Assembly (NCBI GenBank): GCA_965183855.1
Contig: CBCYMI010000001.1
Span: forward strand, 1-30,882
Length of the DNA stretch: 30,882 nucleotides
Source: CBCYMI01 sp965183855
GTDB taxonomy: Bacteria; Pseudomonadota; Alphaproteobacteria; Caulobacterales; Maricaulaceae
Direction: 5' to 3'
Shown here: one piece after another, positions 26,403 to 30,882 of the stretch
Numbering within the stretch: position 1 is the stretch's first letter
How the letters are laid out: each line of letters begins with the position of its first letter
Notes under the pieces: model-generated
The model's input: only the letters and a program-made list of their open reading frames with translations
The model's database searches: none
What the model was told of the DNA's origin: nothing
Translations under genes and position numbers: made by a program

Positions 26403-26439
26403 TTTATCTTTCTTAATACGTTTTATCTTTCTTAATATG
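26403..26439. repeat. Near-perfect 19-bp-period tandem repeat between uppS and cdsA
   Basis: TTTATCTTTCTTAATACG at 26403 is repeated at 26422 with one change, and a third partial copy (CCTTAATAC) lies just upstream. It is another short spacer duplication. Confidence 0.75.
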
Positions 26440-26463
26440 ATTTATTATACGCTTTGTTTTTGA

Positions 26464-27216
26464 TTAATCTATATTTCCAAAACGGCGCTTGCGACCAGAA
26501 TATTCTCTAATGGCTTGACGCAAACAAGCCTGATTAAATTCTGGCCAAAATACATCCATAAATACAAATTCCGTATAAGCACATTGCCAGATTAAAAAAT
26601 TACTTAATCGAGACTCTCCACTCGTTCTGATTAATAAATCAGGATCTGGCCAATCATATGTATCTAAATATTTTTTAAACTCTTCTTCCTGAAGAAATCC
26701 ATTCCCCTGTTTCCCTTCTGAAAAACAAGAGGTTAAATCATAATTCAACATTAGTTTTTCTATTGCTCTTATAATCTCATCACGTCCACCATAATTAATA
26801 GCAAGCGCAAGATAAAATTGATGATTGTCCTTTGTTGTTGTCTCTATTTTTTCAACCAATTTCAAAATCGAATTGGAAAGACCTGACTTTTTACCAATAA
26901 CCTTAATAAACACACCATCTTTATGCAATTGATTTAGATTTTGATTCGCAAAAGACTGCATTAGAGAAAATAAATCTTCTATTTCTTGTTTTGGACGTTT
27001 CCAATTCTCTGTTGAAAATGCATATAAGGTTAAATAACGAACGCCTAATTCATAAGCAGCCTTTACCGTTTTTTTAACAGCCTGAACCCCATAATAATGC
27101 CCTCTTGTCCTTAACATGCCCTTTTGCTTGGCCCATCTTCCATTTCCATCCATAATAATTGCAATATGTCTTGGAATAGTAAGTTCTGTTTTTTGTGCTA
27201 ATTTGGAATTCTTCAT
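26464..27216 (-). CDS. uppS: Undecaprenyl diphosphate synthase
   Basis: UppS is a cis-prenyltransferase that makes the C55 lipid carrier for peptidoglycan and O-antigen precursors. The 250-residue ORF has the family start PRHIAIIMDGNGRWAKQKG, LYAFSTENWKRPKQEI, LALNYGGR-type sequence (LALAINYGGRDEIIRA), DLLIRTSGESRLSNFLIWQ and FVFMDVFWPEF. All catalytic positions I can check, including the aspartate in IIMDGNG, are present. It starts 15 bases after frr. The C-terminus RKRRFG is typical. Confidence 0.95.
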   Translation of the reverse strand: MKNSKLAQKTELTIPRHIAIIMDGNGRWAKQKGMLRTRGHYYGVQAVKKTVKAAYELGVRYLTLYAFSTENWKRPKQEIEDLFSLMQSFANQNLNQLHKDGVFIKVIGKKSGLSNSILKLVEKIETTTKDNHQFYLALAINYGGRDEIIRAIEKLMLNYDLTSCFSEGKQGNGFLQEEEFKKYLDTYDWPDPDLLIRTSGESRLSNFLIWQCAYTEFVFMDVFWPEFNQACLRQAIREYSGRKRRFGNID

Positions 27217-27231
27217 TAGAAATTCAGGCTT

Positions 27232-27777
27232 CTATACGTTCAATATTTCTTCTTTTTTCTGACTTAACAAACGGTCTATATTCGTAATGTGTTCATCTGT
27301 TATATTTTGAACCTGATGAGAAGCCAGTTTTTGCTCATCTTCACTCAAACCTGTTTTTTTTAATTGATCCATCGCATCTCTTCTGATATTTCTAACCGCG
27401 ATTCTCGCCTGTTCTGAATACTGATTGGCAATTTTTGTAAATTCTATTCTTCGCTCCTCACTTAAAGGAGGGACGGGAAGCCTTAAAACCTGACCGCTAA
27501 CCATTGGATTAATCCCTAAATGTGAATTTCGGATCGCTTTATCAATCAGATCAATATTGGCTTTATCCCAAACTTGCAAAGAAAGCATTCTAGGCTCTGG
27601 AACGCTTATTGTTCCCAATTGACTAATCGGGGTTTTTTGTCCATAAACATCAACATAAATCGTTTCAATCAATCCAGAGTGCGCACGACCACTCCTTAAC
27701 CCCATAAATTCTTTCTTTAACGCAGAAATGGCACCATCCATGCGTTTTACAAATGATTCTGTGTTAAACTCTGACAT
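27232..27777 (-). CDS. frr: Ribosome recycling factor
   Basis: RRF splits the post-termination ribosome together with EF-G. The 181-residue ORF is near the family's usual 185 and highly typical: EFMGLRSGRAHSGLIETIYV, LGTISVPEPRMLSLQVWDK, LGINPMVSGQVLRLPVPPLS, EERRIEFTKIANQYSEQARI and RNIRRDAMDQLKK. A strong ribosome-binding site (AAAGGTGG, three bases from the ATG) precedes it. Confidence 0.96.
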   Translation of the reverse strand: MSEFNTESFVKRMDGAISALKKEFMGLRSGRAHSGLIETIYVDVYGQKTPISQLGTISVPEPRMLSLQVWDKANIDLIDKAIRNSHLGINPMVSGQVLRLPVPPLSEERRIEFTKIANQYSEQARIAVRNIRRDAMDQLKKTGLSEDEQKLASHQVQNITDEHITNIDRLLSQKKEEILNV

Positions 27778-27835
27778 ATTCCACCTTTATATTGATCAAG
27801 TGAATTGATAATAATCCGCAAAGCCAATCGCATTT

Positions 27836-28597
27836 TTAGCCTTGTATAATCGTTTTTTGTCCCTTGCCTTGTAATATATTATATAATCCTTGTTTTTGAT
27901 GAATAGAAAAAACAATAATTGGAAGTTTGTTCTCACGCATTAAACTAATGGAAGCGGCATCCATTACCTTTAAATCATCTTTTAATACTTTGTGATAAGA
28001 TAACTTATCATACCGAATTGCCTGACGGTCCAGCTTGGGATCAGAAGAATACACACCATCAACCTGGGTTCCTTTAAACAAAGCATTACAATTCATCTCA
28101 ATTGCTCTTAATGCCGCCGCCGTATCTGTGGTAAAATAAGGATTGCCTATTCCTGCCGCAAAAATAACAATACGACCTTTTTCAATATGCCTAATCGCGC
28201 GTCTTCGAATATAAGGTTCACAAATTGTTGTCATCGGAATGGCAGAAAGCACTCTGGTATCTGCGCCCAAACGCTCAAGCGCATTTTGCATCGCCAAAGC
28301 ATTCATAACCGTTGCAAGCATGCCCATATAATCTGCCGAGGATCTTTCCATCCCCTTCGTTGCCGCTGATAATCCTCTGAAAATATTTCCCCCACCAATC
28401 ACCAGACAAAATTCAATACCTTGACGATGAACATAAATAATTTCTTCGGCAATCCTGTCTGTCATGGCAATATCAATCCCATAAGACGTCTTGCCCATCA
28501 GAGATTCACCAGATATTTTTAAAAGAATACGCTTATAATCAGAAAAGCTCAGATTTGTTTCCTGTTTCTTTTTAGTCTGATCAACCCTGTTGGTCAT
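27836..28597 (-). CDS. pyrH: Uridylate kinase
   Basis: PyrH phosphorylates UMP to UDP as a hexamer. The 253-residue ORF shows ILLKISGESLMGKTSYGID, VIGGGNIFRGLSA, RSSADYMGMLATVMNALAMQ, IFAAGIGNPYFTTDTAAALR and KVMDAASISLMRENKLPIIV. It is about a dozen residues longer than usual at the N-terminus; the ATG at 28597 has an excellent ribosome-binding site (AAAGGAGA, eight bases upstream), so I keep that start. It lies between tsf and frr, the common bacterial order. Confidence 0.96.
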   Translation of the reverse strand: MTNRVDQTKKKQETNLSFSDYKRILLKISGESLMGKTSYGIDIAMTDRIAEEIIYVHRQGIEFCLVIGGGNIFRGLSAATKGMERSSADYMGMLATVMNALAMQNALERLGADTRVLSAIPMTTICEPYIRRRAIRHIEKGRIVIFAAGIGNPYFTTDTAAALRAIEMNCNALFKGTQVDGVYSSDPKLDRQAIRYDKLSYHKVLKDDLKVMDAASISLMRENKLPIIVFSIHQKQGLYNILQGKGQKTIIQG

Positions 28598-28790
28598 ACA
28601 GGAAATCTCCTTTGAATTGGGTTACCCCCGATGGTAATTATCTTTTATTTAATCGATTAATTCAGTATATTTAATTCATTATTCCTTGATTTATTTTTAA
28701 TTCACTGGTTTTATCTGATCTTTATCCAATGCTCTGATCATCAGAATATTTATTCACATAATTCACACATAAACCAGGTTCAAGCCATTC

Positions 28791-29723
28791 TTATTCGTTC
28801 GTTATGCTTGCAACTTCTTCCGCAAAATCCATTTCCTGTTTTTCAATTCCTTGACCCAATTCAATCCGATGAAATCCTTTTAATTTAATAGCAGATCCAA
28901 TTTTTTCTTCAACTTTTTTTATCGCGTCACGAACATTGATTGCTGTGTCCATTAAATATTTTTGCTTTTCTAAAACAGATTCTTCCAAAAATTTCCTAAT
29001 TCGACCTTCAACCATTCTCTCAGCGATATGATCTGGTTTTCCAGAGAGTTTTACCTGTTCTTTATAAATCTCTCTCTCACGATTTAAAATCGCTGGATCA
29101 ATATCTTCCTCATTTACCGATAAGGGGGCATTTGCTGCAATATGCAAGGCAATATGATGCCCGATTTCTTTAAGAGTCGCTTGATCTCCCTCAGATTCCA
29201 GAGCAACCAATACGCCAATACGCCCCGCTTGCTTTGCAACCGCATTGTGAACATAACCAGAAATAATTCCTTTTGAGACCGATAAATGAACCAAACGCCT
29301 AATATTAATGTTTTCACCAATTTTGGCAATGAGGTTAATCAATGCCTCTTCAACACGTCCTCCAGAATCTAATTCAACCTGTTTTAATGCGGTAAGAGAA
29401 TCACAAGCTAAGGATTTTTGTGTTAATTCAGAAACAAAATCCTGAAAAAGCTGATTTCTGGCAACAAAATCTGTTTCCGAATTCACTTCAACAATACTTC
29501 CGCTTTGACCATTTGACGATTCATTAATTGCATAAGAAACCAGACCTTCCGCGGCAATTCTATCTTGCTTCTTGGCTGCCTTGCTATACCCATTTTTTCT
29601 GAGCCAATCAATAGAGGCCTCAATATCGTTTTTTGTCGCAATCAATGCTTTTTTACAATCAAGCAATGCTGCCCCTGATTTTTCTCTAAGTGCTTTAATC
29701 AGCGACATGTTTACTTCTGTCAT
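28791..29723 (-). CDS. tsf: Translation elongation factor Ts
   Basis: EF-Ts exchanges GDP for GTP on EF-Tu. The 310-residue ORF carries the N-terminal UBA-like domain (LIKALREKSGAALLDCKKAL; DIEASIDWLRKNGYSKAAKK), the contact motif TDFVARNQLFQDFV, and the core dimerisation sequences (IGENINIRRLVHLS; HIALHIAANAPLSVNEEDID). GGAG about eight bases upstream supports the ATG at 29723. The C-terminal GLUE-like end has LGQGIEKQEMDFAEEVAS. A gap of 193 AT-rich bases separates it from pyrH and one of 246 from rpsB. Confidence 0.96.
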   Translation of the reverse strand: MTEVNMSLIKALREKSGAALLDCKKALIATKNDIEASIDWLRKNGYSKAAKKQDRIAAEGLVSYAINESSNGQSGSIVEVNSETDFVARNQLFQDFVSELTQKSLACDSLTALKQVELDSGGRVEEALINLIAKIGENINIRRLVHLSVSKGIISGYVHNAVAKQAGRIGVLVALESEGDQATLKEIGHHIALHIAANAPLSVNEEDIDPAILNREREIYKEQVKLSGKPDHIAERMVEGRIRKFLEESVLEKQKYLMDTAINVRDAIKKVEEKIGSAIKLKGFHRIELGQGIEKQEMDFAEEVASITNE

Positions 29724-29769
29724 TTAATACTCCAATATATTATATCTATTTACGCCAATAAAAAAAGCA

Positions 29770-29853
29770 AACCATCCTCTTTTCTTATCAAACTAGAACC
29801 AGAAAAAACGCGATTATCACGTGCCAGCGAGTTGAACCATCCTCTTTTCTTAT
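29770..29853. repeat. 19-bp direct repeat pair between rpsB and tsf
   Basis: AACCATCCTCTTTTCTTAT occurs at 29770-29788 and again at 29835-29853, 65 bases apart. On the coding strand each reads as an AAGAAAAGAGGATGG block, which resembles a purine-rich ribosome-binding site ahead of an ATG, but no ORF of note follows the rpsB-proximal copy. Confidence 0.8.
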
Positions 29854-29950
29854 GAATCCAAAATCTGAGTTCTGCTCAAATCAAACGCTCCACCTTTTAA
29901 AGGTTATCACCTAAACTGAACTTATTTTGCATGTATCATGATCCAATCCA

Positions 29951-29968
29951 AACCTTGTAAGGTTTGAT
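29951..29968 (-). other. Inverted repeat just after the rpsB stop codon
   Basis: CAAACCTT and AAGGTTTG form 8-base arms around AC immediately after rpsB on the minus strand. There is no following T-run, so it is more likely a processing or stabilising stem, or an attenuation-like element between rpsB and tsf, than a full terminator. Confidence 0.45.
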
Positions 29969-29969
29969 A

Positions 29970-30882
29970 TTATGAATCTGTTTTCGCGGTTTTCTCTACA
30001 GGCTTTTCCGCTTTCGCGGTTTTCTCTACAGGCTTTTCCGCTTTCGCGGTTTTCTCTACAGGCTTTTCCGCTTTCGCGGTTTTCTCTACAGGCTTTTCCG
30101 CTTTCGCGGTTTTCTCTACAGGCTTTTCCGCTTTCGCGGTTTTCTCTACGGGCTTTTCCGCTTTCGCGGTTTTCTCTACAGGCTTTTCCGCTTTCGCGGT
30201 TTTCTCTACAGGCTTTTCCGCTTTCGCGGTTTTCTCTACAGGCTTTTCCGCTTTCGCGGTTTTCTCTTCTGTTGATTTATCTAGGCTTTGAGTATTTTTA
30301 GCGTCGGATTGTGTTTTTTTAGAATTAGGTTTCTCAGATTTGGCACCCTCTTTACCCTTTTCTTCTTTTCTAGCTGGTTTTTGCTTTGATCTTCTCGTCA
30401 AAACAGGCTCTGAATGTTCAGCCTCAGCCCCCGCATCCACTCCCATTTTTGCCTGACTATCCGCAATCCCTTTTAAAATAGCGTCTGCAACATGAAGGCA
30501 ATAAAAAGAAATCGCACGACTTGCATCATCATTTCCAGGAATCGGATAATCCACATCATCCGGATCGCTATTACTATCAAGAATACCAATAACTGGAATG
30601 TTTAATTTACGAGCTTCTTTAATCGCAATATTCTCTTTATTAGTATCAATTACAAAAACCAGATCAGGAACCCCCCCCATATCACGAATGCCTCCAAGAG
30701 AAAGAGTGAGCTTTTCATATTCTCTGGTTAATTTAAGAATTTCTTTTTTGGTCAGACCTTGCGTATTCTCTTCCCCTTCTAAAATAGATTCTACATTTGA
30801 TAATCTTCTAATAGATTGAGAAACGGTTTGCCAGTTTGTTAATGTTCCTCCAAGCCAGCGATGATTGACATAATATTGCGCG
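29970..30882 (-). CDS. rpsB: Ribosomal protein S2 with long lysine-rich repeat tail (5' end outside window)
   Basis: S2 is a 30S subunit protein needed to bind S1. The reading frame is open from the window edge (coding-strand codons begin at 30881), so the N-terminal third is missing. Core motifs: QYYVNHRWLGGTLTNWQTV, LSLGGIRDMGGVPDLVFVID, EARKLNIPVIGILDSNSDPD, DVDYPIPGNDDASRAI. The conserved core ends near ILKGIADSQAKMG; a tail of about 155 residues follows. It starts acidic and Lys-rich (KPARKEEKGKEGAKSEKP) and ends in nine copies of the ten-residue unit EKTAKAEKPV, then EKTAKTDS. Similar Lys/Ala/Pro compositions occur in histone H1-like bacterial proteins; whether it binds rRNA or DNA is inference. 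A G8 run at 30671-30678 is in frame. Confidence 0.95.
   Translation of the reverse strand, partial: AQYYVNHRWLGGTLTNWQTVSQSIRRLSNVESILEGEENTQGLTKKEILKLTREYEKLTLSLGGIRDMGGVPDLVFVIDTNKENIAIKEARKLNIPVIGILDSNSDPDDVDYPIPGNDDASRAISFYCLHVADAILKGIADSQAKMGVDAGAEAEHSEPVLTRRSKQKPARKEEKGKEGAKSEKPNSKKTQSDAKNTQSLDKSTEEKTAKAEKPVEKTAKAEKPVEKTAKAEKPVEKTAKAEKPVEKTAKAEKPVEKTAKAEKPVEKTAKAEKPVEKTAKAEKPVEKTAKAEKPVEKTAKTDS
29982..30266 (-). repeat. 30-bp tandem array, nine full copies plus a partial, inside rpsB
   Basis: Nine nearly identical 30-base units span 29997-30266, with a partial copy at 29982-29996. Only one base change is evident (CTACG instead of CTACA near 30150). Such near-identity implies recent expansion or gene-conversion-like homogenisation. 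Each unit is ten codons, so copy changes preserve the frame. Confidence 0.95.

Noticed and set aside
29972..30301. Plus-strand ORF of repeated FSLQAFPLSR-type peptides
   Set aside because: It is the antisense of the in-frame rpsB repeat array; the repeat unit being ten codons keeps the opposite strand open by construction.
1..30882. tRNA, rRNA, insertion sequences, riboswitches
   Set aside because: I scanned the spacers for cloverleaf-like ends, transposase motifs and known leader structures and saw none that I could support.

Overview
The window looks like a piece of chromosome from an AT-rich alphaproteobacterium, plausibly a host-associated lineage such as Holosporales/Rickettsiales-like bacteria. 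The evidence is gene order: pepA divergent from lptF-lptG-lptD-surA-pdxA-rsmA, and the block rpsB-tsf-pyrH-frr-uppS-cdsA-dxr-rseP-bamA-skp-lpxD-lpxA-lpxI-lpxB. The taxon is inference; no rRNA or tRNA gene was recognised.

Layout. 1-1404 (+): the 3' part of a LuxO-like sigma-54 response regulator. 1760-3248 (-): leucyl aminopeptidase pepA. 3505-9737 (+): lptF, lptG, lptD and surA, the inner-membrane and outer-membrane ends of the LPS export machine plus an outer-membrane protein chaperone. All of these genes from 1 to 9.7 kb are broken by single-base insertions or deletions (19 by my reading, 16 of them within 3.5-7.6 kb), yet each fragment still encodes recognisable family sequence. 9859-11914 (+): intact pdxA and rsmA. 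12508-13176 (+): a small outer-membrane beta-barrel protein with a clear sigma-70-type promoter. 13244-15543 (-): an accessory locus, a miniature two-partner-secretion (FhaB/CdiA-like) exoprotein ending in a polymorphic-toxin-like C-terminus. It is interrupted by a 29-bp tandem duplication and two one-base shifts, and preceded by an unusual in-frame mosaic repeat. 15664-30882 (-): a long, intact, mostly tightly packed block running from ribosomal protein S2 and EF-Ts through nucleotide, isoprenoid and phospholipid synthesis to BamA, Skp and lipid A synthesis.

How the genes work together. The right-hand block makes and assembles the envelope: dxr and uppS supply the lipid carrier, cdsA supplies phospholipid precursor, rseP/bamA/skp handle envelope stress and outer-membrane protein insertion, and lpxA/D/I/B make lipid A disaccharide. 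The left-hand block should export finished LPS. The contrast between intact lipid A synthesis and broken LptF/LptG/LptD is the main puzzle here. It is either real decay of LPS export or a locally bad assembly; long homopolymers in the intact half (A9 in cdsA, G8 in rpsB) stay in frame, which argues against a simple homopolymer-error explanation. fabZ, normally between lpxD and lpxA, is absent from its usual place. Ribosomal protein S2 carries a roughly 155-residue lysine-rich tail built from nine 30-bp repeats. Short tandem duplications (12-30 bp) are scattered through the spacers and the accessory locus.
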